NCBI GenBank assembly: GCA_002392655.1
Contig: DGHK01000052.1
Coordinates: 12,972-46,877 of the forward strand
Length of the DNA stretch: 33,906 nt
Source: Lachnospiraceae bacterium UBA3850
Lineage (GTDB): Bacteria > Bacillota > Clostridia > Lachnospirales > Lachnospiraceae
Direction of reading: 5' to 3'
Positions 25,706 through 33,906 of this stretch are shown here, in pieces; positions within the stretch are counted from its first letter, which is position 1; each line of letters opens with the position of its first letter. The notes under the pieces are model-generated. The model had not been told where the DNA came from. It saw nothing but the letters and a program-made list of their open reading frames with translations, and searched no databases. The position numbers and the translations under genes were made by a program.

Positions 25706-25734
25706 TTGCAATAGATGGTGTGGTATGTTAATAT
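25706..25734 (+). promoter_or_regulatory. Promoter of the S10 ribosomal protein operon
   Basis: TTGCAA (25706-25711) and TAATAT (25729-25734) are separated by exactly 17 bases, with an A-rich stretch upstream (25687-25700) resembling an UP element. This is the strongest promoter-like site in the window. Transcription would begin near 25741, giving a leader of about 245 bases before rpsJ. Confidence 0.8.
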
Positions 25735-25740
25735 GTCTCT

Positions 25741-25985
25741 TGCTGTGACGTTGATAGCGTAGAAGCGGTAGTTGCTGCTGCAGGAGCAGGTAATATCGTG
25801 GAGCGAATGTCAAGTTTCAGAGAAAACTGGCGACAAGTCACTGTACCATACCATCTGACAGCAGGTCAGAGATGACGGATGAAAATCCGGCTTTTTTATG
25901 GAAAAGTCAGGAAACACCCGGGATAGTTGTACAGTCACCGCTTGTTGCACATATCAAAAAGTGCGAAAAGGAGGCGGCTTTTTTT
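25741..25985 (+). promoter_or_regulatory. Structured 5' leader of the S10 operon
   Basis: The leader contains several small hairpins: CTGCT/AGCAG (25775-25789), AGTTT/AAACT (25813-25828) and CTGAC/GTCAG (25855-25869). CGGAT/ATCCG with a GAAA tetraloop (25876-25889) is followed by TTTTTT, like an attenuator. Just before rpsJ, AAAAAGTGC (25956-25964) can pair with GCGGCTTTTT (from 25974) and place the GAAAAGGAG ribosome binding site in the loop. Such leaders in other bacteria allow autoregulation by a ribosomal protein; which protein would act here is unknown. Confidence 0.55.
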
Positions 25986-26297
25986 ATGGCTAATCAAGTA
26001 ATGAGAATAACACTGAAGGCATACGATCATGAACTTATTGATCAGGCAGCTAAGGATATAGTAGAGGCTGTTAAGAGTTCAGGAGCAAAGGTCAGCGGAC
26101 CTGTACCTATGCCTACAAAGGTTGAGAAGGTTACTATTCTTAGAGCGGTTCACAAGTATAAGGATAGTAGAGAGCAGTTCGAGCAGAGAACACACAAGAG
26201 ACTCATCGATGTTGCTCAGCCAAACCAGAAGACAATCGATGTACTTCGTAAAATCGATATCTCAGCTGGTGTATACGTAGACATGCGCATGAAATAG
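25986..26297 (+). CDS. rpsJ: 30S ribosomal protein S10
   Basis: The 103-aa protein is the first gene of the S10 operon. [20 protein letters not shown] matches the S10 N-terminus, and [17 protein letters not shown] matches its C-terminal part. S10 sits in the 30S head and also acts as NusE in antitermination with NusB. The start at 25986 is preferred over an in-frame ATG at 25872, since that would translate through the leader hairpins. The ribosome binding site AAAGGAGG is 11 bases from the ATG, a rather long spacing, and lies in the loop of a possible hairpin. It is followed by an abnormal 374-base gap. Confidence 0.97.
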   Translation: MANQVMRITLKAYDHELIDQAAKDIVEAVKSSGAKVSGPVPMPTKVEKVTILRAVHKYKDSREQFEQRTHKRLIDVAQPNQKTIDVLRKIDISAGVYVDMRMK

Positions 26298-26300
26298 CAA

Positions 26301-26486
26301 TTACTTACAAATTGACTTCAAAAAAACGTTTTGATCGTGCTTGCTTGCAAGCGAAGAGAAAAACGGTTTTTGAAAAGCATATTGCGAAGCAAGATGCGCT
26401 GATGCGACATGAGGAAAATAGCGCGACAGCGCGGAGAGTGACGAAGTCACGATTTCCGAATGAGCAACAAGGCAATTTGTAAGTAA
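26301..26486. mobile_element. 186-bp MITE-like element with 14-bp terminal inverted repeats
   Basis: TTACTTACAAATTG (26301-26314) and CAATTTGTAAGTAA (26473-26486) are perfect inverted repeats bounding 186 bp without a plausible gene. The interior is full of small palindromes, such as GCTTG/CAAGC, GCGC-GACA-GCGC and GTGAC-GAA-GTCAC. The left end lies three bases after the rpsJ stop codon. I see no clear target-site duplication and no transposase. It resembles a non-autonomous, structured intergenic repeat. A native RNA structure of the operon is the alternative. Confidence 0.55.
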
Positions 26487-26671
26487 AGTAATATACAGTA
26501 CCTAATTGACTACACCTACAAAATTCCTGCACATATAGATGTAGAAAATTTAGAAAGATCATTTCCGGCACAGCAAGAACCGGGACCAAGATGATCCGCT
26601 GTAAATTATTTAGAATGATTTCTACTATATAGTAAGAAATCCGCTGTAAATCAAATTAGGAGGAATTCAGA
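26487..26671 (+). other. rplC upstream region with direct repeats and hairpin
   Basis: This 185-base non-coding stretch holds two copies of ATCCGCTGTAAAT (26594-26606 and 26639-26651, 45 bases apart). Between them, GATTTCTACTAT (26617-26628) pairs with ATAGTAAGAAATC (26629-26641), leaving one bulged A. AGGAGG for rplC follows. No convincing promoter was found. It may be a leader for rplC or remnants of a second small repeat. Confidence 0.5.
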
Positions 26672-27358
26672 ATGAAGAAAGCAATACTTGCAGAAAAAGT
26701 TGGAATGACTCAGATCTGGAACGATCAGGGACAGCTCATTCCTGTAACAGTTCTCGCTGCTGGACCTTGCGAGGTTCTTCAGGTTAAGACAGTTGAGAAT
26801 GATGGCTACGAAGCAGTACAGGTTGGCTTCGGAGAAATCAAAGAGAAGATAGTAACAAAGGATGGTTCTGGTAAGAAGGTGGTTCGTAACCCACACGGAG
26901 CTACCAAAGCCGAAGTAGGACATGCTAAGAAGGCAGGCGTTGATGCAAAGAGATTCGTTAAGGAGTTCAAGTTTGAGAACGCAAGCGAGTACGTTGCAGG
27001 CGAGTCAGTTATCAAGGCTGATATCTTCACAGAAGGAGATAAGGTTGATGTAACTGCTAAGTCAAAGGGTAAAGGATACGCAGGCGGTATCAAGAGATAC
27101 GGTCTTCACTCAGGTCCTTCAGGACATGGTTCAAAGTACCATCGTCACGCAGGTTCAAACGGTATGGCTTCAGACCCAAGTAAGGTTATGAAGGGCAAGA
27201 AGATGCCTGGACATATGGGTGCTGAGCAGGTTACAGTCCAGAATCTTGAGGTTGTTAAGATAGATGCCGAGAATAACATAATTCTCGTAAGAGGTGCTGT
27301 ACCGGGACCTAAGAAGTCACTCGTTGTAATAACAGAGTCTGTTAAGGCCGGTGCGTAA
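26672..27358 (+). CDS. rplC: 50S ribosomal protein L3
   Basis: The 228-aa protein starts [16 protein letters not shown] and contains the conserved [12 protein letters not shown] and [16 protein letters not shown] regions and the C-terminal [10 protein letters not shown]. It is an early-binding 23S rRNA protein near the peptidyl transferase centre. It is about 20 residues longer than the E. coli protein, from an extra basic segment around residues 70-95 ([14 protein letters not shown]). AGGAGG precedes the ATG. It lies 374 bases from rpsJ, far more than usual in this operon, and 23 bases from rplD. Confidence 0.97.
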   Translation: MKKAILAEKVGMTQIWNDQGQLIPVTVLAAGPCEVLQVKTVENDGYEAVQVGFGEIKEKIVTKDGSGKKVVRNPHGATKAEVGHAKKAGVDAKRFVKEFKFENASEYVAGESVIKADIFTEGDKVDVTAKSKGKGYAGGIKRYGLHSGPSGHGSKYHRHAGSNGMASDPSKVMKGKKMPGHMGAEQVTVQNLEVVKIDAENNIILVRGAVPGPKKSLVVITESVKAGA

Positions 27359-27381
27359 ATCTACGGAAGGAGGATTAAGAA

Positions 27382-28002
27382 ATGGCAACAGTATCAGTAG
27401 TAAACACTGAAGGCAAGGAAGTTGAGAAGATAGATCTTAACGACGCTATATTCGGTGTAGAAATAAATGAAGGAATTGTCCATAAGGCTGTAGTTGCTCA
27501 CCTCGCTGCAAAGCGCCAGGGTACACAGAGCGCACTTACACGTTCTGAAGTACGCGGTGGTGGTAGAAAGCCATGGAGACAGAAGGGAACAGGTCATGCA
27601 AGACAGGGTTCCATCAGAGCTCCTCAGTGGACAGGCGGTGGTGTAGTATTTGCACCAAAGCCAAGAGATTATTCACAGAAGATCAATAAGAAAGAAGCAC
27701 GTCTTGCTCTTTTCTCAGCTCTTACAGCTAAGGTTAATGATGATAAGCTTATCATCCTCGACAGCCTTACAATGGATGAGCCAAAGACAAAGGAATTTGC
27801 AAAGATACTTGAGAACATCAAGGCTTCTAAAGCACTCGTCATTACAGATGAGGACAGCAAGAATGTTGTTCTTTCTGCAAGAAACATCCCTGATGTTAAG
27901 ACAGAGGCAAGAAATGAGATAAATGTATATGACATCCTTAAGGCAGACAGCCTTGTTATGACAAAGGATGCCGTAAAGGCTTTAGAGGAGGTGTACGCAT
28001 AA
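27382..28002 (+). CDS. rplD: 50S ribosomal protein L4
   Basis: The 206-aa protein contains the L4 hallmark [20 protein letters not shown], the loop that lines the exit tunnel, and [14 protein letters not shown]4 represses its own S10 operon in gamma-proteobacteria; whether that occurs here is unknown. AAGGAGG lies before the start, and its TAA stop overlaps the rplW ATG by one base (TAATG), implying coupling. Confidence 0.97.
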   Translation: MATVSVVNTEGKEVEKIDLNDAIFGVEINEGIVHKAVVAHLAAKRQGTQSALTRSEVRGGGRKPWRQKGTGHARQGSIRAPQWTGGGVVFAPKPRDYSQKINKKEARLALFSALTAKVNDDKLIILDSLTMDEPKTKEFAKILENIKASKALVITDEDSKNVVLSARNIPDVKTEARNEINVYDILKADSLVMTKDAVKALEEVYA

Positions 28003-28301
28003 TGGCAGATCTGAAGTATTACGACGTTATATTAAAACCGGTTCTTACTGAGAAGAGTATGAACGCTATGGTAGAGAAGAAGTACACATTCCTTGTACAT
28101 CCGGATGCAAACAAGTCACAGATCAAGGAAGCCGTTGAGAAAATGTTTGAAGGCGCTAAGGTAGCCAAGGTAAATGTTATGAATCAGGACGGCAAGACAA
28201 AGAGACGTGGTATGACATACGGAAAGACATCAAAAAGCAAGAAGGCATATGTACAGCTTACAGCTGACAGCGCTGACATTGAGCTTTTTGAGGGTCTGTA
28301 G
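28002..28301 (+). CDS. rplW: 50S ribosomal protein L23
   Basis: The 99-aa protein has the L23 pattern: [13 protein letters not shown] near the start, [21 protein letters not shown] (split over residues ~29-49) and the basic [13 protein letters not shown] segment. L23 sits at the tunnel exit and docks trigger factor and SRP. The start overlaps the rplD stop by one base, and its ribosome binding site GAGGAGG lies inside rplD. Confidence 0.97.
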   Translation: MADLKYYDVILKPVLTEKSMNAMVEKKYTFLVHPDANKSQIKEAVEKMFEGAKVAKVNVMNQDGKTKRRGMTYGKTSKSKKAYVQLTADSADIELFEGL

Positions 28302-28332
28302 GATAGACGGATAGTTTGAAAGGAGAAACAAG

Positions 28333-29175
28333 ATGGGAATCAAAGTATATAATCCATATACACCTTCCAGAAGGAATATGACCGGTCTTGATTTTGACGT
28401 AATCACAACTGATAAGCCAGAGAAGTCTCTTCTTGCTAAGAAGAACAAGACAGCAGGACGTAACAATCAGGGTAGGATTACTGTCAGACATCATGGTGGC
28501 GGAAACAGACAGAAATACAGAATTATAGATTTTAAGCGTAACAAGGATGGTATTCACGCAAAGGTTGCTACAATCGAGTACGATCCTAACAGAACAGCAA
28601 ATATCGCTCTTCTGGTTTACGAAGATGGAACAAAGACCTACATCCTTGCACCTGCAGGACTTAAGGTTGGTGACAAGCTGATGAACGGATCAGATGCAGA
28701 AATCAAGGTGGGTAACTGCCTTCCACTTGCAGACATCCCTGTTGGTACTGAAGTACACAACATCGAGCTTGTACCTGGAAAGGGCGGACAGCTTGTTCGT
28801 TCAGCTGGTAATTCAGCACAGCTTATGGCTAAGGAAGGAAAGTATGCTACACTTCGTCTTCCATCAGGAGAGATGAGATACGTACCTATCCAGTCAAGAG
28901 CAACTATTGGTACAGTGGGAAATGGTGAGCACAGCCTTGTAAATATCGGCAAGGCTGGACGTAAGCGTCACATGGGAATCCGTCCTACAGTTCGTGGATC
29001 TGTTATGAACCCTAACGACCATCCACACGGTGGTGGTGAAGGTAGAGCACCTATCGGTAGACCAGGTCCTTCAACTCCTTGGGGTAAGCCGGCACTCGGA
29101 CTTAAGACAAGAAAGAAGAAGAATAAGTCTAACAAGATGATCGTCAGAAACAGATCAGGTAAGAATGTTAAGTAA
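28333..29175 (+). CDS. rplB: 50S ribosomal protein L2
   Basis: The 280-aa protein starts [18 protein letters not shown]. It carries [20 protein letters not shown] and the C-terminal [18 protein letters not shown] region with the conserved histidine important for peptidyl transferase activity and subunit joining. Length is normal for the family. GAAAGGAG precedes the start, and rpsS follows after 11 bases. Confidence 0.98.
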   Translation: MGIKVYNPYTPSRRNMTGLDFDVITTDKPEKSLLAKKNKTAGRNNQGRITVRHHGGGNRQKYRIIDFKRNKDGIHAKVATIEYDPNRTANIALLVYEDGTKTYILAPAGLKVGDKLMNGSDAEIKVGNCLPLADIPVGTEVHNIELVPGKGGQLVRSAGNSAQLMAKEGKYATLRLPSGEMRYVPIQSRATIGTVGNGEHSLVNIGKAGRKRHMGIRPTVRGSVMNPNDHPHGGGEGRAPIGRPGPSTPWGKPALGLKTRKKKNKSNKMIVRNRSGKNVK

Positions 29176-29186
29176 GGAGGATAACC

Positions 29187-29462
29187 ATGGCTAGATCACT
29201 TAAGAAAGGCCCTTTCGCAGACAAAAGTCTGCTTAAGAAGATTGATGAACTTAATAAGAATGACCAGAAGGAAGTTGTTAAGACATGGTCAAGACGTTCA
29301 ACTATCTTCCCTTCATTCGTAGGACATACAATAGCAGTACATAATGGAAGAAATCACATCCCTGTATATGTAACAGAGGATATGGTTGGCCATAAACTCG
29401 GTGAGTTCGTAGCTACAAGAACTTACAGAGGACATGGCAAGGATGAGAAGAAGGGTAGATAA
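29187..29462 (+). CDS. rpsS: 30S ribosomal protein S19
   Basis: The 91-aa protein begins [20 protein letters not shown] and contains [20 protein letters not shown] and the [11 protein letters not shown] end, all diagnostic of S19, a head protein contacting S13. AAGGAGG overlaps the rplB stop region. Spacing to rplV is 13 bases. Confidence 0.98.
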   Translation: MARSLKKGPFADKSLLKKIDELNKNDQKEVVKTWSRRSTIFPSFVGHTIAVHNGRNHIPVYVTEDMVGHKLGEFVATRTYRGHGKDEKKGR

Positions 29463-29475
29463 GGAGGAGTAGAAA

Positions 29476-29862
29476 ATGGCAAAAGGGCATAGATCTCAAA
29501 TTAAAAGAGAGAGAAATGAGAATAAAGATACAAGACCTTCAGCTAAGATTTCTTACGCTAGGGTTTCTGTAACCAAAGCATGTTTCGTACTGGATGTCAT
29601 CAGAGGTAAAGATGTAAACGAAGCTCTTGCTATCCTACAGTATAACAATCGTAAGGGTTCCAAGATTATCTACAAGCTGCTCAAGTCAGCTGTAGCTAAC
29701 GCTGAGAACAATAATGGTCTCAAGGCTGAAAACCTCTACGTTGCAGAGTGCTTTGCAAACAAAGGACCTACAATGAAGAGAATTCATCCTAGAGCACAGG
29801 GTAGAGCTTACAGGATTGAGAAGAAAACAAGCCACATAACAGTTGTGCTTGACGAAAGATAA
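29476..29862 (+). CDS. rplV: 50S ribosomal protein L22
   Basis: The 128-aa protein has the L22 core: [33 protein letters not shown] and a C-terminal [18 protein letters not shown] hairpin lining the exit tunnel (macrolide-contact region). It is slightly longer than the common 110-115 residues because of an N-terminal basic extension ([20 protein letters not shown]). AAGGAGG precedes the ATG. Confidence 0.98.
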   Translation: MAKGHRSQIKRERNENKDTRPSAKISYARVSVTKACFVLDVIRGKDVNEALAILQYNNRKGSKIIYKLLKSAVANAENNNGLKAENLYVAECFANKGPTMKRIHPRAQGRAYRIEKKTSHITVVLDER

Positions 29863-29872
29863 GGAGGATGCA

Positions 29873-30535
29873 ATGGGTCAGAAAGTTAATCCACACGGAC
29901 TGAGAGTTGGTGTTATCAAGGATTGGAATTCAAAGTGGTATGCAGATACTAAGAACGATGAATTCGCTAACAACCTTGTTGAAGACTACAATATAAGAAA
30001 ATATCTTAAGAAAAGACTCTATGATGCAAGTATCTCTAAGATAGATATCGAGAGAACAAGAGATAGAGTAAAGATTAGTCTCTATACTGCTAAGCCTGGT
30101 ATTGTAATCGGTAAGGGTGGAGCTGAGATAGAGAAGCTTAAGACAGACGTTCAGAAGCTTACAACAAAGAAGCTGATAATTGATGTAAAAGAGATCAAGA
30201 AACCGGATACAGATGCACAGCTCGTTGCAGAGAATATAGCTCAGCAGCTTGAGAATCGTATATCATTCCGTAGAGCTATGAAGTCATGCATGGGAAGAGC
30301 TATGAAGGGCGGAGTTCTCGGAATTAAGACAAGTGTATCAGGACGTCTTGGTGGTGCAGATATGGCTAGAACAGAGTCATACAGCGAGGGAACAATTCCT
30401 CTTCAGACTCTTCGTGCCGACATCGACTATGGTTTTGCTGAGGCTGACACAACCTACGGTAAGGTAGGGGTTAAGACCTGGATTTACCATGGTGAAGTGC
30501 TTCCAACTAAAAGCAAGAAGGAAGGAGCGAAATAA
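29873..30535 (+). CDS. rpsC: 30S ribosomal protein S3
   Basis: The 220-aa protein starts [18 protein letters not shown], the standard S3 N-terminus. The KH domain includes the [14 protein letters not shown] motif, and the C-terminal domain has [21 protein letters not shown]3 lies at the mRNA entry tunnel. An earlier in-frame ATG exists at 29843 inside rplV, but AAGGAGG at 29861-29867 supports 29873. Two bases separate its stop from rplP. Confidence 0.98.
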   Translation: MGQKVNPHGLRVGVIKDWNSKWYADTKNDEFANNLVEDYNIRKYLKKRLYDASISKIDIERTRDRVKISLYTAKPGIVIGKGGAEIEKLKTDVQKLTTKKLIIDVKEIKKPDTDAQLVAENIAQQLENRISFRRAMKSCMGRAMKGGVLGIKTSVSGRLGGADMARTESYSEGTIPLQTLRADIDYGFAEADTTYGKVGVKTWIYHGEVLPTKSKKEGAK

Positions 30536-30537
30536 CT

Positions 30538-30966
30538 ATGTTAATGCCAAAGAGAGTAAAATATCGTAAGCAGCAGCGTGGTTCCATGAAGGGTAAGGCT
30601 ACAAGAGGCAACAAGCTTCATCGTGGCGAGTACGGAATTATAGCTATGCAGCCTGCTTGGATAAAGTCAAATCAGATAGAGGCAGCCAGAGTTGCCATCA
30701 CACGTCACCTTAGACGTGAAGGTAAAGTTTGGATCGATATGTTCCCTGATAAGCCTGTTACATCAAAGCCTATCGGAGTTCGTATGGGATCAGGAAAGGG
30801 TGCCGTAGAGTACTGGGTAGCTGTAGTTAAGCCAGGAAGAGTACTTTTCGAAGTTGGTGGAGTTCCTGAAGAGAAGGCTAGAGAAGCTCTTCGTCTTGCT
30901 ACACATAAGCTTCCTATCAAGTGTAAGATAGTATCAAAGGCTGATCTGGAAGGAGGTAACGAATAG
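30538..30966 (+). CDS. rplP: 50S ribosomal protein L16
   Basis: The 142-aa protein begins [19 protein letters not shown] and contains [20 protein letters not shown], the L16 signature near the A-site tRNA elbow. Its ribosome binding site (AAGGAG) lies inside the end of rpsC. Its TAG stop overlaps the GTG start of rpmC by one base. Confidence 0.98.
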   Translation: MLMPKRVKYRKQQRGSMKGKATRGNKLHRGEYGIIAMQPAWIKSNQIEAARVAITRHLRREGKVWIDMFPDKPVTSKPIGVRMGSGKGAVEYWVAVVKPGRVLFEVGGVPEEKAREALRLATHKLPIKCKIVSKADLEGGNE

Positions 30967-31169
30967 TGAAAACTAAAGAATTTATCGAAGAGTTAAAGTC
31001 AAAGTCAGTTGACGAGTTAAACACAGAACTCGTAGATGCCAAGAAAGAGCTGTTCAACCTCAAGTTCCAGAACGCTACAAACCAGCTGGAGAATACAGGA
31101 AGAATTAAAGAAGTAAGAAGAAACATTGCGCGTATTCAGACTGTAATAGCTGAAAAGGCAAATGCTTAA
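30966..31169 (+). CDS. rpmC: 50S ribosomal protein L29
   Basis: The 67-aa helical protein has the L29 pattern KTKEFIEELKSKSVDELNTE and the NTGRIKEVRRNIARIQTV segment. The start is GTG, overlapping the rplP stop by one base, with GGAGG a few bases upstream inside rplP. L29 lies at the tunnel exit next to L23. Confidence 0.97.
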   Translation: MKTKEFIEELKSKSVDELNTELVDAKKELFNLKFQNATNQLENTGRIKEVRRNIARIQTVIAEKANA

Positions 31170-31190
31170 GTGTCGGAAAGGAGATAAACA

Positions 31191-31445
31191 ATGGAAAGAA
31201 ATTTACGTAAAACACGTGTTGGTCTTGTTACAAGTGACAAGATGGATAAAACTATTGTTGTTTCAATCGTCGACAATGTTAAGCATCCACTTTATGGCAA
31301 GATCGTTAAGAGAACATATAAGCTCAAGGCACACGATGAGAATAACGAGTGCAAGAAGGGCGACAGAGTAAGAGTTATGGAGACAAGACCTCTCTCAAAG
31401 GATAAGAGATGGAGACTTGTTGAGATTATAGAGAGAGCTAAGTAA
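31191..31445 (+). CDS. rpsQ: 30S ribosomal protein S17
   Basis: The 84-aa OB-fold protein carries [20 protein letters not shown] and [18 protein letters not shown], both diagnostic of S17, an early 16S 5'-domain binder. AAAGGAG precedes the ATG. A 14-base gap with AAGGAGG leads to rplN. Confidence 0.98.
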   Translation: MERNLRKTRVGLVTSDKMDKTIVVSIVDNVKHPLYGKIVKRTYKLKAHDENNECKKGDRVRVMETRPLSKDKRWRLVEIIERAK

Positions 31446-31459
31446 GGAGGTCGGAAACT

Positions 31460-31828
31460 ATGATACAGCAGGAATCAAGACTTAAGGTTGCCGACAATAC
31501 AGGTGCTAAGGAGCTTCTTTGCATCAGAGTACTTGGCGGATCAACCAGAAGATACGCAAATATAGGTGACATCATAGTAGCAACTGTTAAGGAAGCTACA
31601 CCAGGTGGTACTGTTAAGAAGGGCGATGTTGTTAAGGCTGTTGTAGTTCGTACTAAGCATGGTTCACATCGTAAGGACGGAAGCTACATCAGATTTGATG
31701 AGAACGCTGCAGTTATTATCAAGGATGATAATAATCCAAGAGGAACTCGTATATTCGGACCAGTTGCAAGAGAGCTGAGAGATAAGAAGTTCATGAAGAT
31801 CATCTCACTTGCACCTGAGGTACTTTAA
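31460..31828 (+). CDS. rplN: 50S ribosomal protein L14
   Basis: The 122-aa protein begins [20 protein letters not shown] and contains [20 protein letters not shown] and the [16 protein letters not shown] end. It has the normal length and full L14 signature. L14 forms an intersubunit bridge and binds the silencing factor RsfS. AAGGAGG lies in front of the ATG. Confidence 0.98.
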   Translation: MIQQESRLKVADNTGAKELLCIRVLGGSTRRYANIGDIIVATVKEATPGGTVKKGDVVKAVVVRTKHGSHRKDGSYIRFDENAAVIIKDDNNPRGTRIFGPVARELRDKKFMKIISLAPEVL

Positions 31829-31840
31829 GGAGGTAGCATC

Positions 31841-32158
31841 GTGGCAACATCAAAGATAAAGAAGGGTGACCTTGTAAAGGTTATCGCCGGAAAAGATAAG
31901 GATAAGGAAGGTAAGGTGCTTTCAGTTGATGTAAAGAACGGCAAGGTTGTCGTTGAGGGAATCAACATGGTATTCAAGCATCAGAAGCCAAGCTATTCTA
32001 ATCAGCAGGGTGGTATCGTTGAGAAGGAAGCACCTATCGATATATCAAATGTTATGTACCTTTACAAGGGTAAGCCAGTAAGAGTTGGCTTCGAGGGTGA
32101 AGGCAAGGATAAGAAGAGAGTAGCTAAAGTAAATGGCAAGCTCGAGAAAATAGATTAA
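31841..32158 (+). CDS. rplX: 50S ribosomal protein L24
   Basis: The 105-aa protein has the KOW motif [20 protein letters not shown] and [16 protein letters not shown], typical of L24, an initiator of 50S assembly. It starts with GTG at 31841, preceded by AAGGAGG overlapping the rplN stop. Twenty-one bases separate it from rplE. Confidence 0.98.
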   Translation: MATSKIKKGDLVKVIAGKDKDKEGKVLSVDVKNGKVVVEGINMVFKHQKPSYSNQQGGIVEKEAPIDISNVMYLYKGKPVRVGFEGEGKDKKRVAKVNGKLEKID

Positions 32159-32179
32159 TCTTGGAAGGAGGAAAATACA

Positions 32180-32719
32180 TTGAGTAGATTAAGAGACACA
32201 TATGAGAACGAGATCAAAAAAGCATTGACAGATAAGTTCGGCTACAAGAATGTTATGCAGGTTCCAAGATTAGAGAAGATCGTCATCAACATGGGTGTTG
32301 GTGAGGCTAAGGAAAACAGCAAGGTTCTTGAGTCAGCCGTTAAGGATCTGACTACTATATCAGGACAGAAGCCGGTTATTACCAAGGCTAAGAAGTCAGT
32401 AGCTAACTTTAAGCTTCGTGAAGGCATGCCAATCGGATGTAAGGTTACACTTCGTGGCGAGAGAATGTATGAGTTTGTAGACAGACTTGTAAACCTCGCA
32501 CTTCCACGAGTACGTGACTTCCGTGGTGTAAGTGCTGAGTCTTTTGATGGAAGAGGTAATTATGCACTTGGTATCAAGGAGCAGATCATCTTCCCTGAGA
32601 TTGAGTATGATAAGGTAGATAAGGTTAGGGGAATGGATGTCATTTTCGTAACTACAGCAAGAACAGATGAAGAGGCTAGAGAGCTTCTCAGACTCTTCGG
32701 TATGCCATTCAAGAGGTAA
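32180..32719 (+). CDS. rplE: 50S ribosomal protein L5
   Basis: The 179-aa protein shows [47 protein letters not shown] and the [17 protein letters not shown] region; L5 binds 5S rRNA. The start is TTG at 32180 with AAGGAGG eight bases upstream. A rare start plus a strong site may tune the dose of L5. rpsN follows after 13 bases. Confidence 0.97.
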   Translation: MSRLRDTYENEIKKALTDKFGYKNVMQVPRLEKIVINMGVGEAKENSKVLESAVKDLTTISGQKPVITKAKKSVANFKLREGMPIGCKVTLRGERMYEFVDRLVNLALPRVRDFRGVSAESFDGRGNYALGIKEQIIFPEIEYDKVDKVRGMDVIFVTTARTDEEARELLRLFGMPFKR

Positions 32720-32732
32720 GGAGGAAGAAACT

Positions 32733-32918
32733 ATGGCTAAAACAGCTATGAAAGTAAAGCAGCAGAGAAAGCAGAAGTTCTCTACAAGAGAATATTCACG
32801 TTGCAAGATCTGTGGTAGACCACATGCATACCTCAGAAAGTATGGTATCTGCAGAGTATGTTTCAGAGAACTTGCTTACAATGGTGATATTCCAGGAGTT
32901 AAGAAGGCTAGTTGGTAA
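32733..32918 (+). CDS. rpsN: 30S ribosomal protein S14 (zinc type)
   Basis: The 61-aa short-form S14 has two CxxC pairs (C24/C27 in CKICG, C40/C43 in CRVCF) that bind zinc, plus the [11 protein letters not shown] and GVKKASW signatures. The start at 32733 fits AAGGAGG upstream; an earlier in-frame ATG at 32667 lies deep in rplE and would add 22 unrelated residues. A zinc-independent paralog may exist elsewhere in the genome but is not seen here. Confidence 0.97.
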   Translation: MAKTAMKVKQQRKQKFSTREYSRCKICGRPHAYLRKYGICRVCFRELAYNGDIPGVKKASW

Positions 32919-32934
32919 AATCAACGATTTGCAA

Positions 32935-32983
32935 GCCGCAGTGCCATAAAGGCACTTGGCGCGTGCTGTTTTATATATATAAT
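32935..32983 (+). promoter_or_regulatory. rpsN-rpsH intergenic hairpin and weak promoter
   Basis: AGTGCC-ATAAA-GGCACT (32940-32956) forms a six-pair hairpin extended by GCC/GGC across an internal loop. It is followed by TTGGCG (32956-32961) and TATAAT (32978-32983), 16 bases apart. The 81-base gap is larger than most in this operon. It could be an internal promoter or a ribosomal-protein binding site in the mRNA; neither is proven. Confidence 0.4.
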
Positions 32984-32999
32984 ATGGAGGTAATAAAAG

Positions 33000-33401
33000 A
33001 TGGCAATAAGCGATCCAATTGCAGATATGCTTACAAGAATACGTAATGCAAATACTGCGAAGCATGATACAGTAGATATACCTGCATCTAAGATGAAGCA
33101 GGCGATTGCTAAGATCCTTCTTGATGAGGGATATATTAGTGCCGTTGAGACTGTAAAAGAAGGAAACTTCGATGTTATAAGAATTACACTTAAGTATGGT
33201 AAGGATAAGAATGAGAAGGTTCTTAGAGGACTTAGAAGAATATCCAAGCCTGGACTTAGAGTTTATGCTGATACAGACAATCTTCCTAAGGTACTTGGAG
33301 GAATGGGTACAGCAATCATTTCAACAAACAAGGGCGTACTTACTGACAAAGAGGCTCGTAAAGAGAACGTTGGAGGAGAAGTGCTCGCTTATATCTGGTA
33401 A
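33000..33401 (+). CDS. rpsH: 30S ribosomal protein S8
   Basis: The 133-aa protein contains [20 protein letters not shown] near the start and the C-terminal GIGTAI-like [20 protein letters not shown] and [10 protein letters not shown]8 binds the 16S central domain and represses the spc operon in E. coli. GGAGG precedes the ATG. rplF starts 18 bases after its stop. Confidence 0.98.
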   Translation: MAISDPIADMLTRIRNANTAKHDTVDIPASKMKQAIAKILLDEGYISAVETVKEGNFDVIRITLKYGKDKNEKVLRGLRRISKPGLRVYADTDNLPKVLGGMGTAIISTNKGVLTDKEARKENVGGEVLAYIW

Positions 33402-33419
33402 ATAAGGAGGAAAGGCAAA

Positions 33420-33906
33420 ATGTCACGAATCGGAAAAATGCCTATCGCTGTACCTGCTGGTGTAACAGTAGATATAGCAGAAAATAATAAGGTGACAGTC
33501 AAAGGTCCTAAGGGAGAACTTAGCAGAGCTCTTGCTCCAGAGATGGAGATCAAGATGGACGGTGATACTATCACAGTATCAAGACCAAATGACTTAAAGA
33601 GAAACAGAGCTCTTCACGGGCTTACAAGAACACTGCTCAATAACATGATCATCGGTGTAACAGATGGTTATACTAAGACTCTTGAGGTAAACGGAGTTGG
33701 TTACAGAGCAGCAAAGCAGGGCAAGAAGCTTGTTCTTAATCTCGGATATTCACATCCTGTAGAGATGGAAGATCCAGAGGGACTTGAGACAAAGGTTGAG
33801 GATAACAAGATCATCGTATCTGGTATCGATAAGGAGAAGGTTGGACAGTATGCAGCAGAGATTCGTTCAACAAGAACTCCGGAGCCATATAAGGGCAAGG
33901 GTATCA
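33420..33906 (+). CDS. rplF: 50S ribosomal protein L6 (3' end outside the window)
   Basis: About 162 residues of L6 are present: [19 protein letters not shown], the [10 protein letters not shown] loop, a [15 protein letters not shown] strand and GYSHPVEM, ending in [12 protein letters not shown] just before the expected last ~15-20 residues. The ATG at 33420 follows AAGGAGG at 33403-33409. L6 sits by the sarcin-ricin loop. The window's right edge cuts the gene; no disruption is implied. Confidence 0.97.
   Translation, partial: MSRIGKMPIAVPAGVTVDIAENNKVTVKGPKGELSRALAPEMEIKMDGDTITVSRPNDLKRNRALHGLTRTLLNNMIIGVTDGYTKTLEVNGVGYRAAKQGKKLVLNLGYSHPVEMEDPEGLETKVEDNKIIVSGIDKEKVGQYAAEIRSTRTPEPYKGKGI

Noticed and set aside
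25872..25985. Upstream in-frame extension of rpsJ by 38 codons
   Set aside because: It would be translated through the leader hairpins and T-runs; the family N-terminus and the ribosome binding site support 25986.
26507..26541. Promoter TTGACT followed by TATAGA upstream of rplC
   Set aside because: The spacing is about 22 bases, outside the working range, and no better -10 is at 16-18 bases.
26305..26589. 94-codon minus-strand frame in the rpsJ-rplC gap
   Set aside because: It starts and ends within the palindromic element and flanking repeats, with no ribosome binding site and no family resemblance.

Overview
The window looks like a chromosome segment of an anaerobic Firmicute, most probably family Lachnospiraceae. 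This rests on AGGAGG-type ribosome binding sites, moderate-to-low GC, a zinc-type (CxxC/CxxC) S14, W/Y/G-rich cell-wall-binding repeat proteins, zinc-ribbon membrane proteins with Q-rich linkers, and TTE/KE-rich linkers. I cannot assign a genus or species.

Region 1 (1-7740) is the most unusual part. An 18-bp tandem repeat array precedes a tight four-gene operon. It encodes a kleisin-like JetA/MukF-type protein, a small JetB/MukE-type protein, a 1467-aa SMC-like ATPase (JetC/MksB-type) and a 287-aa protein of the spore-photoproduct-lyase (SPL)-like radical SAM family. In the last protein all three iron-sulfur cysteines are replaced (R22/S26/L29 in the CxxxCxxC positions). No JetD/MksG nuclease is visible, so the operon pairs a condensin-type loader with a radical SAM pseudoenzyme in the place a nuclease might be expected. 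The pseudoenzyme ends in QLSLFDY, which matches the sliding-clamp-binding consensus.

Region 2 (7774-12992) holds central metabolism and a possible sensor pair in the same direction: malic enzyme, a cytosolic ParB-like/BMP fusion overlapping a metallophosphoesterase gene, and citrate synthase.

Region 3 (13013-25681) is a cell-surface cluster. It has two zinc-ribbon membrane proteins (the first with a C-terminal YARHG domain), a lipoprotein N-acetylmuramoyl-L-alanine amidase, an RNA-type methyltransferase convergent with an AraC-type regulator, and a large GH16 beta-glucanase with a carbohydrate-binding-like domain inserted in its catalytic fold. A transglutaminase-like cell-wall protein whose C-terminal binding repeats have been thrown out of frame, and another cell-wall-binding protein, complete it. 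Two related terminator-plus-promoter modules separate these genes. The AraC-type gene is divergent from the GH16 gene and is the natural candidate for its regulator.

Region 4 (25682-33906) is the S10-spc ribosomal protein operon (rpsJ to partial rplF, canonical order). It has a strong promoter, a ~245-nt structured leader, and an unusual 374-bp gap between rpsJ and rplC. That gap carries a 186-bp element with perfect 14-bp terminal inverted repeats.

No rRNA, tRNA, CRISPR array or transposase gene was seen. All calls come from reading the sequence and remembered family features; no database search was possible.
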